Assembly (NCBI GenBank): GCA_020072905.1
Contig: JAIQGB010000105.1
Location: 1-15,733 of the forward strand
Reading direction: 5' to 3'
From: Terriglobia bacterium
GTDB taxonomy: Bacteria > Acidobacteriota > Terriglobia > UBA7540
DNA length: 15,733 nt
Shown: positions 1 through 6,745 of the stretch, piece by piece
How the letters are laid out: each line of letters starts with the position of its first letter
How positions within the stretch are numbered: the stretch's first letter is position 1
Position numbers and translations under genes: made by a program
Notes under the pieces: model-generated
The model's database searches: none
Told to the model about the DNA's origin: nothing
Seen by the model: the letters and a program-made list of their open reading frames with translations, nothing else

Positions 1-903
1 CGGTTGCGCGCCGATGCGCTGGAGGCGCTGGAGACCCTCGCCCCCAAAGTCGTCGCCCGCGAAGTTCTGGGGCTCCTCGAGCCCGCCCCCGCGGCGAAGG
101 GCGCTGCGGCCGCTCCCGCCCCGCCGCTGCTCGCGGCGCTCGCCGGCCACCCGAAGCCGTGGATGCGCGCCTGCACGGCCTACTATCTCGGCGAGCATTC
201 GCAGGGAGACGGCGCGGGGTTGCTGAAGTCGTTGCTCGCCGACCGCGCAGCGCTGGTCCGCGAGACCGCTCTCTACGCCGGGTGGAAGGGTTTGGGTGAT
301 TCCTGGCAGGCGCAACTTGACGCGGCGCGCGAATCTTCCGACGTCTCTCTGGCCCTGGCCGCCCGAAAAATCCAGGCCCGGACTTCCAACGGACGCGGGG
401 AATCGCCGCGACCGACAGAAAAGGATCAAGCCATGCTTCTCGCGATCGAGAAAGTCCTCTTTCTGAAATCGGCGCCGCTGTTCGCGGCCATCGAAGGCGA
501 AGAGCTCGCCGCGCTGGCAGACATTGCGCTCGAGCATGCCTTTCAGACGGGCGAGATCATCTTTGAGGAGAACCAGGCCCCGCATCATCTCTACGTTGTT
601 GTGCAGGGCAAGGTCGAGGTCTTTCGGCGGGTCGATTCCAAAGAACGCACGCTGGCCTATTTGGGGGAGAAAGAATGTTTCGGCGAGATGGCCATCCTCG
701 ATGACCAGGCGCGCTCGGCCTCCGTGCGCGCCGCCGAGCCGACGACGGTGCTCAAGATCGACCGCGAGAGCTTCCGCGAACTCATCCTCGAACGTCCGAA
801 CATTGCCTTCGCGATCTTCCGCATCCTCAGCGGGCGCCTCCGCCACCAAAACCTGGAAGCCGATAACGTTCCGGCGGTTTACAGTGGAGGCCAGTACGCC
901 TGA
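1..903 (+). CDS. HEAT-repeat / cyclic nucleotide-binding domain protein, 3' part (5' end outside window)
   Basis: The frame is open from base 1 to the TGA at 901-903, so the true start lies upstream; about 300 residues are visible. Residues about 1-125 (numbered from base 4) are Ala/Leu-rich paired helices of HEAT type, for example around RAALVRETALYAGW. An Ala/Pro-rich linker sits near residues 27-41. Residues about 155-283 form a cyclic nucleotide-binding domain: the phosphate-binding cassette is at 224-243, with FGE at 226-228 and the Arg-Ser pair at 237-238 that binds cyclic phosphate in CRP/PKA-type domains. No HTH follows, so it is not a CRP-type transcription factor. In acidobacteria HEAT plus this domain often forms the tail of a larger membrane protein, such as nucleotide-transporter-like proteins; that is from general knowledge and cannot be checked here. 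The gene converges on the Fur-family gene. Confidence 0.85.
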   Translation, partial: RLRADALEALETLAPKVVAREVLGLLEPAPAAKGAAAAPAPPLLAALAGHPKPWMRACTAYYLGEHSQGDGAGLLKSLLADRAALVRETALYAGWKGLGDSWQAQLDAARESSDVSLALAARKIQARTSNGRGESPRPTEKDQAMLLAIEKVLFLKSAPLFAAIEGEELAALADIALEHAFQTGEIIFEENQAPHHLYVVVQGKVEVFRRVDSKERTLAYLGEKECFGEMAILDDQARSASVRAAEPTTVLKIDRESFRELILERPNIAFAIFRILSGRLRHQNLEADNVPAVYSGGQYA

Positions 904-985
904 ATTGTCGATTGAAGATTGACGATTGAAAGGCGGCCCGCAGCGGGCCTCAATCTTCAATCTGCAATCCTCAATCGGCAATCAC
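904..985. repeat. Inverted degenerate heptamer array forming a hairpin between convergent genes
   Basis: The left arm is four 7-bp units of the form ATTGNNN beginning right after the stop codon of the upstream gene (904-931). The right arm is five units of the form CAATNNN (951-985), the reverse complement of the left unit. Between them lies a perfect GC stem, GGCCCG (935-940) and CGGGCC (944-949), with a CAG loop. The arms pair over most of their length with scattered mismatches, giving one hairpin of about 80 bp. The last unit contains the stop codon of the minus-strand gene (982-984). The position between two convergent 3' ends suggests a bidirectional terminator or an mRNA 3'-end stabiliser; that role is inferred. 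Confidence 0.8.
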
Positions 986-1428
986 TGCTGGCACTTGTCG
1001 CAGTAGCCGCCCGCCTCGACGCGGACGACGGTGATGCGGAAGCGGCGCTCGCGCTCAATCTGGCCCTTCAGTTTCTCGAACAACGAGCTTTCGAATTCCT
1101 GGATGCGGCCGCACTTCAAGCAGGCAAGGTGGATGTGGTCGCGCGTTGTCCGCGCCTCGTAGTAGTGCCGTCCGCCCTGCAGGTGCAGCAGGTCGAGCTC
1201 GTCAACGAGGCCGTGTTTCTTGAGCAGCGCGAGGGTGCGATAAACGGTGACTTTATTCAGCGTGGAATCCTGCTGGCGAGCCTTCTGCCACAGGTCGAGC
1301 GCGTCCAGGTGCCGGTCCGCACTTTGGATAATATGCACGAGCAAGCGCCGCTGGTGAGTCATGCGCACGCCGCGCGAAATCAACTCCTGCTCGAGGGGAC
1401 GCCGGGAGACCCGCGATTCAACCAGCAT
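982..1428 (-). CDS. Fur-family metal-responsive transcriptional regulator
   Basis: 148 residues, the usual Fur-family length. An N-terminal winged-helix domain covers about residues 15-85; TLNKVTVYRTLALLKKHGLV (56-75) is the family's recognition-helix signature. A C-terminal dimerisation domain follows, with two CxxC pairs (C103/C106 and C143/C146) that form the structural zinc site of Fur, PerR and Zur proteins. H88, E91, H98 and H100 are candidates for the regulatory metal site. Which metal or signal it senses (Fe, Zn, Mn or peroxide) cannot be decided from these residues. The ATG at 1428 has no clear Shine-Dalgarno, but a good promoter lies at the right distance upstream. A TTG start at the ELISRG segment (about residue 16) preceded by CAGGAG is a possible shorter alternative. 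The gene is monocistronic, and its stop codon sits inside a heptamer repeat. Confidence 0.93.
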   Translation of the reverse strand: MLVESRVSRRPLEQELISRGVRMTHQRRLLVHIIQSADRHLDALDLWQKARQQDSTLNKVTVYRTLALLKKHGLVDELDLLHLQGGRHYYEARTTRDHIHLACLKCGRIQEFESSLFEKLKGQIERERRFRITVVRVEAGGYCDKCQQ

Positions 1429-1471
1429 AGATACAGATAGCCTCGCACAATTCAGATGAACCCTAACACAT

Positions 1472-1500
1472 AGTTAATCCCTCACCTGCCGAGGTGTCAA
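1472..1500 (-). promoter_or_regulatory. Sigma-70-type promoter of the Fur-family gene
   Basis: Reading the minus strand, a perfect TTGACA -35 (1495-1500) is followed by a 17-bp spacer and a weak TTAACT -10 (1472-1477). Transcription would start near 1465, giving a 5' leader of about 37 nt before the ATG at 1428. I see no recognisable Fur box. The rest of 1429-1568, between this gene and the end of the metallohydrolase gene, holds nothing else I can name. Confidence 0.5.
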
Positions 1501-1568
1501 TCGGTTTCCCCCGGGGTCACCGCCTCGACCGCGGGCCGACGCGGGCGTGGGCGTGAGAACTTGCCTTC

Positions 1569-3245
1569 CTACTTCGTCGTCGAAGGAGCGATTAGCCCTG
1601 CGTAAACACCCCGAGCCTTGCGGAAAAAGTTGAGTGTGGCTTCTCGGTCGGACTCGGTTTTGAAGCCCTGGTGGTTCTTGTAGAACTGGATCTCCCGATC
1701 GATCCAGTCGAGGCAGAACTTCACGTCTTCGGCGACGACGCCGCGCGACGCCCCCACCTGCACATAAACGGGACTCGTCTGGGCGAAACGCACGACGGCG
1801 CCGGGCTTCTCGAACGCGCGCGCCGCGAGCCAGCCGGTTTCGCTGGCGTCGAACTCGTAGTCCGCGCTGATACTCATTGACGGCTCGGCAGCAGCGACGC
1901 TTCTCACCACTTTCCCCTTCCAGACGATTTCCACGCGGTCGAGTTCGCGCGCCGAACTCGCCTCGACGTGAGCCTTCATGTGCCGCGCAGTCTTCCCCGC
2001 CGTGGCTGGTATGGAAACCGTGTCGCCGGGCTCGTGATGGTTGACGGTTAAGAAGAGCATCGGGCCGTTCGTGGCAAAGCTGTGCCCCGCCTTCAGCGCG
2101 CGGAACCACGCCCGGTAGCCGAACTTCTCACTTAAGTGTGCGTAAACGCGGTCGAAGCCGAGCGGGCTGGGCTTGACGCCGGAAGCGCTGCCCGCCGAAA
2201 CCGCCAGCTTGAAGCCACAGTTGAGAAACTTGTAGTAGACGTCCATCGTCCACAACGCCATGCCCACGGGGGTTTCGTACTCCGGCTTCCCTTTCGGGAT
2301 CATTCCCCAAGGGTCGGTTTCGGTTTCCACGCCGTGGCGGTTGAAGTGATTGTGGACGATGCCGGCGAAATCCACGTCGCCAAGCGCCACGAGCGCTGCC
2401 GCATCGCGCCAAGTGATTTTCTCGGCGTCGATATAGCCACTGAGCTTCCGCGCCCTCTCAGCAAACGTGTCGTTGGGCGGAAAGAGCAGATACCCTCCGA
2501 AGCTGATGGGCGCTGTCAGACCTACCAGGTCCACGGCGCCCGGCCCGTCGCGCAGGCGCTCGATCTCCGTGTCAACAATGGAATAGACGTGTGTGTCGTC
2601 CACCTGCGTGAAGGCCATCGCCTTGGTTTGCACAGGCGGCGCCTTTGAAATGTAGTCGTTTTCCCACACCCATTGGGTAAGCGTCGGCGCGAGGTTCAAA
2701 TCCTCGGCGAGCAGAAGCTGCGGCATCTCCCGCCAGTCGCGGTGATTGTGCAGGTCGGCCGAATACCAGCCGCGCGCGTTCATGTCGATCCAGCGCTCGA
2801 GCACGACCGTCTCTTCCTTGCTTTCACCGGAATGGATTTCGATCTCGCGCGTCACGGCGCGATACTCCGGGCCGCGCTCGATCTCCAGTTTGTACACGCG
2901 CCCGGGCAGGGCAATCTTGAATTCGCCCGAGGTGATGAAATTCCGCTCCGGGGGTTTGACGTAATTGATGGCGCCCACCGGCGACCAGAACTGCTCAGTG
3001 GAATCGGTCAAATAGCAGCGCGCGGGAACGGGCTTGCCGGTCGCGCGGTCAACGATCGTCACATGCAGGCTGCCCCAAGTCTCAGCCTTGCCGCGAATCG
3101 ACTCCTGCGCCGAGCAGTAGGCAGAAGGCAGCAGGCAGAAGGCAAGAAAGAGCAGGCCGAACGCCGTATGCCGGCAGAGGACGCCACTGCAGCCCAGGAT
3201 AAGGCCGCGAGTGAAGCGGAGGATGGCGGATGTTTGTGGTCGCAT
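1569..3245 (-). CDS. Secreted CehA/McbA-like (PHP-fold) metallohydrolase
   Basis: 558 residues. The N terminus has basic residues, a hydrophobic core (about 29-44) and a likely signal peptidase I site after CSA (residues 45-47), so export is expected. Residues about 57-150 look like a beta-rich carboxypeptidase-regulatory-type domain. The catalytic region starts at SADLHNHRD (H166 and H168, the HxH metal pair of PHP-type enzymes) and continues with HNH at 298-300, H304, the SAGSASG segment at 350-356 and ATNGP at 391-395. This pattern matches the CehA/McbA family, whose known members hydrolyse carbamate or phenolic esters, but many relatives are uncharacterised and the usual DSH ending is replaced here by SASG. 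Substrate unknown. Part of the signal peptide is encoded by a 7-bp repeat array. The ATG lies 9 bases after a TATAAT box and no in-frame ATG, GTG or TTG follows before the hydrophobic core, so this start is favoured. Confidence 0.85.
   Translation of the reverse strand: MRPQTSAILRFTRGLILGCSGVLCRHTAFGLLFLAFCLLPSAYCSAQESIRGKAETWGSLHVTIVDRATGKPVPARCYLTDSTEQFWSPVGAINYVKPPERNFITSGEFKIALPGRVYKLEIERGPEYRAVTREIEIHSGESKEETVVLERWIDMNARGWYSADLHNHRDWREMPQLLLAEDLNLAPTLTQWVWENDYISKAPPVQTKAMAFTQVDDTHVYSIVDTEIERLRDGPGAVDLVGLTAPISFGGYLLFPPNDTFAERARKLSGYIDAEKITWRDAAALVALGDVDFAGIVHNHFNRHGVETETDPWGMIPKGKPEYETPVGMALWTMDVYYKFLNCGFKLAVSAGSASGVKPSPLGFDRVYAHLSEKFGYRAWFRALKAGHSFATNGPMLFLTVNHHEPGDTVSIPATAGKTARHMKAHVEASSARELDRVEIVWKGKVVRSVAAAEPSMSISADYEFDASETGWLAARAFEKPGAVVRFAQTSPVYVQVGASRGVVAEDVKFCLDWIDREIQFYKNHQGFKTESDREATLNFFRKARGVYAGLIAPSTTK
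3114..3155 (-). repeat. Degenerate heptamer array inside a signal-peptide coding region
   Basis: On the plus strand, consecutive 7-bp units starting at 3114 read GCAGTAG, GCAGAAG, then GCAGCAG, GCAGAAG, then the degraded GCAAGAA and AGAGCAG. On the coding (minus) strand the consensus is CTGCCTT-like (CTTCTGC phase). Three such units make 21 bases, so all three phases are read and give a repeating small/hydrophobic heptapeptide close to LPSAFCL. The array encodes the LLFLAFCLLPSAYC core of the metallohydrolase signal peptide. Confidence 0.8.
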
Positions 3246-3254
3246 GGCAGACGG

Positions 3255-3285
3255 ATTATATCCGGAACCTGGCGCGGTGTCTCAA
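3255..3285 (-). promoter_or_regulatory. Promoter of the metallohydrolase gene, probably giving a leaderless mRNA
   Basis: On the minus strand a perfect TATAAT -10 lies at 3255-3260 and a TTGAGA -35 (5 of 6 to consensus) at 3280-3285, with a longish 19-bp spacer. The -10 ends 9 bases before the ATG at 3243-3245, so transcription would begin about 0-3 bases from the start codon. No Shine-Dalgarno can fit in such a transcript. The remaining bases of the gap (3286-3320) hold nothing I can name. Confidence 0.5.
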
Positions 3286-3320
3286 CTGAGGCGGAAGCCG
3301 GCGCGGCCGCGTGCAAGCGT

Positions 3321-4865
3321 TCAATAGATCAGCTTGAGGGAGAACTGGATCTGGCGGGAAGTGCCGGAGGTCTTGTTGATGATACCGAACCCGCTCCCCC
3401 GGAGCACGTTCAACGGCAAGCCGAAGTTAACCAGGTTGAAGACGTTGAAAAACTCGGCGCGAAACTGCAGGGTCATGGCTTCGGAGTTCCCCCGGCGACC
3501 GAAGTTCGTGTCCTTGATAAGAGAAATGTCGAAATTGCGGAACCCCGGCCCGCGGAAGGTGCTGCGACCGAGGGTTCCGAAGCGGCCTTGATTCGGTCCG
3601 GTGCCGCCCGGCACGCCGATCGGGATGCTGAAGTACTGCCCATTGGCGCTTCCCTGCCCGAAGTAATCTTCCCGCACGGTACGACTGGTGGAGAACCCCG
3701 GCTGGCCGATCTGGTCGGGTCGGTCGGCTCCTGCCGATCCGACGCCCGTCTGCTGCACGCCTGAGTACACCGAAAAGGGCGGCCCGCTGGTCAGCGTCGA
3801 GATATTGAGGATCTGCCACCCCGACATGAGCTTTCGGCCCAGGGGGCGAAGGAAGCCGACGCGTTCGAAGGGGATGGATTGAATCAGACTCAGAGAGAAG
3901 ACGTGGGCCGTGTCGAAAGTTGAGGGCCCCTTCTCAGAACCAGGATTGCGCGGGTTCTGCGGGGAAGTCTGCAGAACCGGCCCGGACCCTCCGAAGAATC
4001 CGCCCAGCACCGCGCTGGAATCATCCAGGGATTTGCTGAATGTATAGCTTCCCTGGAAGCCGAGGCCCGCTCGGGCCGAGGTCTTGCTCACCCCCGCTTG
4101 CAGCGCATGATAAGTGGAGTGTGAGCGGGACGACACCAGGTAAGCCGTTCCGTACCCACCCGCGACGTGGCCGCTCGAGGCGACTTTCAAGAAAGGCGCA
4201 AAGGCCGGGGCAGCGCCCGCGTAACCGTTGATGGCCTGAACCGCCCCCAGTCCGATTCCAGCCGTGGCCACGTAAGAAGCGCTCACGCTCACATCGCCAA
4301 CAGTGTGTTCGATTCCGGCGGTATAACTCCCCACGTAGCCGTTGCGGAAGTTGTCGGAGATTCCGAAGACGGAGAGGGGCTGGACCTGGTTGCCGGACGT
4401 GAGGGCCGCCAAGTCCTCCTGGAACCTCTGGACGTCGAGTTCGGTATTGGGCGGCACGGCGGTGGTTGGACCCGTTTCGTAGATGCGCTCGCCACCGAGG
4501 GTATAGATCGACGGAAGCTGAAAGTGGGCAACGGAGTTCTCAAACGGGATGGGCGCGCCGGGAATAGCGGTGACGTATGGGTTGATGGAATAGGGAAAAC
4601 CGCCCGTTGTAAAGTTCTCCTGCCAGAGGTTCGTCAGGATGGTGGTGATCGCGCCGCCCATGCGCCAGACGGTTCGGTCCGTGATCCGATATTCCAGGGC
4701 GGCGCGCGGTCCCCATCCGCGCCAGTCCTTGCTGTAGGTGGACTCCGGGTTCACCAGGTATATCAAATGCGGATGGTCTGGGTTCGGTGCTTGGCCTCGT
4801 GGATTCGAGTGTTCACTTCGTAGCGCACGCCGTAATCCAAGGTCAGCCGGGGTGAGATGCGCCAC
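3321..4865 (-). CDS. TonB-dependent receptor, C-terminal barrel in the shifted frame (same gene as the preceding N-terminal part)
   Basis: This frame is open from 4865 to the TGA at 3321-3323, but only the part after about 4766-4790 is receptor-like; the first 30 or so residues are the antiphase reading of the N-terminal frame. From LIYLVNPESTYSKDWRGWGP onward it is ordinary beta-barrel sequence, with GWGPRAALEYRITDRTVWRM, a TFSKSLDDSS strand, and QFRAEFFNVFNLVNFGLPLN before the C-terminal aromatic end FSLKLIY, the usual outer-membrane insertion signal. Relative to the N-terminal frame one base is missing. There is no start codon context or Shine-Dalgarno suggesting independent translation, so I treat it as the tail of a broken gene. 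It precedes the metallohydrolase gene on the same strand, which has its own promoter. Confidence 0.8.
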   Translation of the reverse strand: MAHLTPADLGLRRALRSEHSNPRGQAPNPDHPHLIYLVNPESTYSKDWRGWGPRAALEYRITDRTVWRMGGAITTILTNLWQENFTTGGFPYSINPYVTAIPGAPIPFENSVAHFQLPSIYTLGGERIYETGPTTAVPPNTELDVQRFQEDLAALTSGNQVQPLSVFGISDNFRNGYVGSYTAGIEHTVGDVSVSASYVATAGIGLGAVQAINGYAGAAPAFAPFLKVASSGHVAGGYGTAYLVSSRSHSTYHALQAGVSKTSARAGLGFQGSYTFSKSLDDSSAVLGGFFGGSGPVLQTSPQNPRNPGSEKGPSTFDTAHVFSLSLIQSIPFERVGFLRPLGRKLMSGWQILNISTLTSGPPFSVYSGVQQTGVGSAGADRPDQIGQPGFSTSRTVREDYFGQGSANGQYFSIPIGVPGGTGPNQGRFGTLGRSTFRGPGFRNFDISLIKDTNFGRRGNSEAMTLQFRAEFFNVFNLVNFGLPLNVLRGSGFGIINKTSGTSRQIQFSLKLIY

Positions 4866-6469
4866 GAGTCTTGAAAGTAGAAGTTGTAGGCCTCCCGCTG
4901 AACCCCACTATCGGCAAAACGATCACCTTGCGCGAAATACGGCGGCGCTACGGAGATGGAATAGGAAAAAGGCGTGGCGGTCAGAAGGGCCGTGAGCGAA
5001 TCCGGAAGCGGATCCCCCACGTGGACATCGTGCAGGCCGCTCGCGGAAGGGATGGCCACCTGGGCGTAGGAAGTCCCCCCGCCGAAAGTGTACTCGCCGT
5101 TCGGGGAGATCCCATAGATCGTCGTGTCACGGTTAAAACGCGTTTCCACACCCATCTTCATCGAATGCTTGCCTCGCAGGTAGGAAAAATCCTGCCTCGC
5201 CTGGAACAGATTCCCGAAGGAACCCGTCACGGTTCCGCCCGACGCATCAAATGCTTCGTAGACTCCGTCGCCAAACTTCAACGCCGGCTGCGTATGATTG
5301 ATCGGGGGAAAGAAGGGCGTGCTGCGAATGAATCCGACCGTGGTGGCAGAAATGAAATTCGGCGTCACGGTGCGCGTGTACCGGAAGCCTCCGTTGCGCT
5401 GATGGTCGAAGAATCGAACGGCGAAGCTGGGGTCGATGGCCGTTTGATTGGGATTGGTCAGGGGGCCGTCAACTTGATTGAGGTTGAACCGAGCGAAGAA
5501 CTGGGACTTGTCGGAGATGCGATGATCGATGCGCACCGAGAACTGGTCGGTGACCGTCGAGACCTTCGAGGAAGTCGCGTAGGTGCGCGCTCCGAACGGC
5601 CCCTGCGGGTCGTTGGGCAGCGGGTACCTTGCCAACACCGGGGCGATTTCCGGGTCGACCGGCACGTAGAGCGTGTCGCCGGGGAACGCCGTAGTGTTGA
5701 TTCCCTGCCGTTCCTCCGCGGTGGGGACCGAGAGCACTTGCGTCGTCCCGAGGACCTGGCGAAAACCTTGATACTGGCCGAAGAAATAGGTCCGCTTGCG
5801 GCCGTTATACAGCCCGGGAAAGACGACGGGGCCGCCGATGGTGAAGCCAAACTCGTTTCGTACGAAGGGAGGAATCCGCCCGGGGCTGGCCAGGCTGCGG
5901 CGATCGAAGAAATTCCGGGCGTCCAGCGTGGCGTTGCGGAAGAACTCAAAAACCGAACCGTGAATCGCCTCGGTCCCCGACCGGGTGATGACCTCGGTAT
6001 AGCCCGCAGCGCCGTGGCCGATCTCGGCGGGCATCACCCCGGAGAGGGAGCGGATCTCCTGGATCGCGTCCACGTTGAAGTTTGAGAAAGTGGATCCGCC
6101 CAACTCGGGGTCCGTCGTATCAATCCCGTCTATGGCGAAAACCGTCGTCGAGCCGCGCTGGCCGTTCACGGCGAATTGTTGGGAAAAATTCGCGGCGCCG
6201 TTCGTATCCGTCATGGTGCCGGCGGCCAACAGGAGCAACTGGCTGAAGTCGCGCTTGTTGAGGGGCAGCTCGGAGACTTCCTTTTTGGAAAGCCGCTCGC
6301 CGCCACTCGCCTGCGCGCCTGCTCCTGAGGCGTCGGTTTGGGTGGAACCTTTCTCGTCAGGTGGATTCCCCTGGGCAGAGCGCTCCTGAGGGAAAGCCCT
6401 CACGCTGGCGAGACACAGAGACGCGAGAAGGGCGGAGATCCAAATCAGCGAAATGATCCGAAGCTTCAA
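4763..6469 (-). CDS. TonB-dependent receptor (Oar-like), N-terminal frame of a frameshifted gene
   Basis: 568 residues before a premature TGA at 4763-4765. A signal peptide covers residues 1-25 (cleavage after SVRA). A low-complexity stretch (26-58) replaces the carboxypeptidase-like domain usual in this family. A plug domain follows at about 60-185, with FAVNGQRGSTTVFAIDGIDTTD and the AEIGHGAAGYTEVITRSGT segment typical of acidobacterial Oar-type receptors. The first half of the beta-barrel runs to LTLDYGVRYEVNTRIHEAKHRT. The protein would sit in the outer membrane and import a TonB-energised substrate of unknown nature. The TTG start is fixed by an in-frame TAG 12 bases upstream with no other start codon between; AGGA lies about 11 bases ahead of it. 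The rest of the barrel continues in another frame in the next entry; the full product would be about 1,049 residues, normal for the family. Confidence 0.85.
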   Translation of the reverse strand: MKLRIISLIWISALLASLCLASVRAFPQERSAQGNPPDEKGSTQTDASGAGAQASGGERLSKKEVSELPLNKRDFSQLLLLAAGTMTDTNGAANFSQQFAVNGQRGSTTVFAIDGIDTTDPELGGSTFSNFNVDAIQEIRSLSGVMPAEIGHGAAGYTEVITRSGTEAIHGSVFEFFRNATLDARNFFDRRSLASPGRIPPFVRNEFGFTIGGPVVFPGLYNGRKRTYFFGQYQGFRQVLGTTQVLSVPTAEERQGINTTAFPGDTLYVPVDPEIAPVLARYPLPNDPQGPFGARTYATSSKVSTVTDQFSVRIDHRISDKSQFFARFNLNQVDGPLTNPNQTAIDPSFAVRFFDHQRNGGFRYTRTVTPNFISATTVGFIRSTPFFPPINHTQPALKFGDGVYEAFDASGGTVTGSFGNLFQARQDFSYLRGKHSMKMGVETRFNRDTTIYGISPNGEYTFGGGTSYAQVAIPSASGLHDVHVGDPLPDSLTALLTATPFSYSISVAPPYFAQGDRFADSGVQREAYNFYFQDSWRISPRLTLDYGVRYEVNTRIHEAKHRTQTIRI

Positions 6470-6745
6470 GTCGGGACGGTCCTAATCCACGGGCTTGTCC
6501 AAGTCAGGGAGGGACGAAATCGCGGCCCACAGCCGACGCCTCCTCGGTTGAACGCACTAGCTTGCGCTTGGCGCTTCGGCTTCGTCAAGAGTTCCGCAGG
6601 TAATCTCGCGATACTCGCGACAGACTTTCTGTCTCCAGTCTGGCAAGGATTTCCGCAGGCCTGCGCGGTAGGCTTTCCAACGTGCTTGTTCGTGTCGTAT
6701 GCGAGGCGAGCGGCGCGACTTCGGCTCGCCACTCGTCACTTGTCA
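6470..6745 (-). other. Spacer between kinase and receptor genes with small palindromes
   Basis: 276 bases without a gene I can support. A heptamer array and hairpin near the kinase stop are listed separately. A hairpin CAGACT/AGTCTG (6621-6626 and 6637-6642) surrounds ACAGACTTTCTGTCT and resembles a decayed REP-type element. A perfect 12-bp palindrome CGCAGGCCTGCG lies at 6654-6665. A TTGACG -35-like site at 6583-6588 (minus strand) lacks a convincing -10. Two short minus-strand frames cross the region (6466-6732 and 6557-6739), but neither resembles a known protein. The receptor may be cotranscribed from the kinase or use a promoter I cannot recognise. Confidence 0.45.
6705..6745 (-). repeat. 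Heptamer array and hairpin directly after the kinase stop codon
   Basis: Reading the minus strand, the TAG stop of the kinase gene (6746-6748) is immediately followed by three 7-bp units TGACAAG, TGACGAG and TGGCGAG (6745 to 6725). The last unit overlaps a 7-bp stem, GGCGAGC (6705-6711) with GCTCGCC (6724-6730), around a 12-base loop. There is no T-run, so an intrinsic terminator is not proven. The position right at the gene's 3' end suggests a role in termination or transcript protection. Confidence 0.55.

Noticed and set aside
904..985. CRISPR array
   Set aside because: Units are 7 bp with only four fixed bases, far shorter than CRISPR repeats, with no spacers of even length and no cas genes.
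1429..1568. Fur box for autoregulation
   Set aside because: No GATAATGATwATCATTATC-like palindrome can be seen near the promoter.
2673..3764. 363-codon plus-strand open frame across the metallohydrolase start and receptor end
   Set aside because: It crosses two supported minus-strand genes and a promoter and has no recognisable domain.
4763..4865. Programmed -1 frameshift as explanation for the split receptor
   Set aside because: The overlap has no slippery heptamer of the X XXY YYZ type on the minus strand and no obvious following stem; a lesion or sequencing error is simpler.
4871..6085. 404-codon plus-strand open frame opposite the receptor gene
   Set aside because: It is the antisense of a clear receptor reading frame; the product is low-complexity and Arg/Gly/Val-rich with no domain. 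High GC makes long antisense frames common.
6466..6739. Short minus-strand frames of 60 and 88 codons in the spacer
   Set aside because: No ribosome-binding site, no family resemblance, and they overlap the heptamer array and palindromes.
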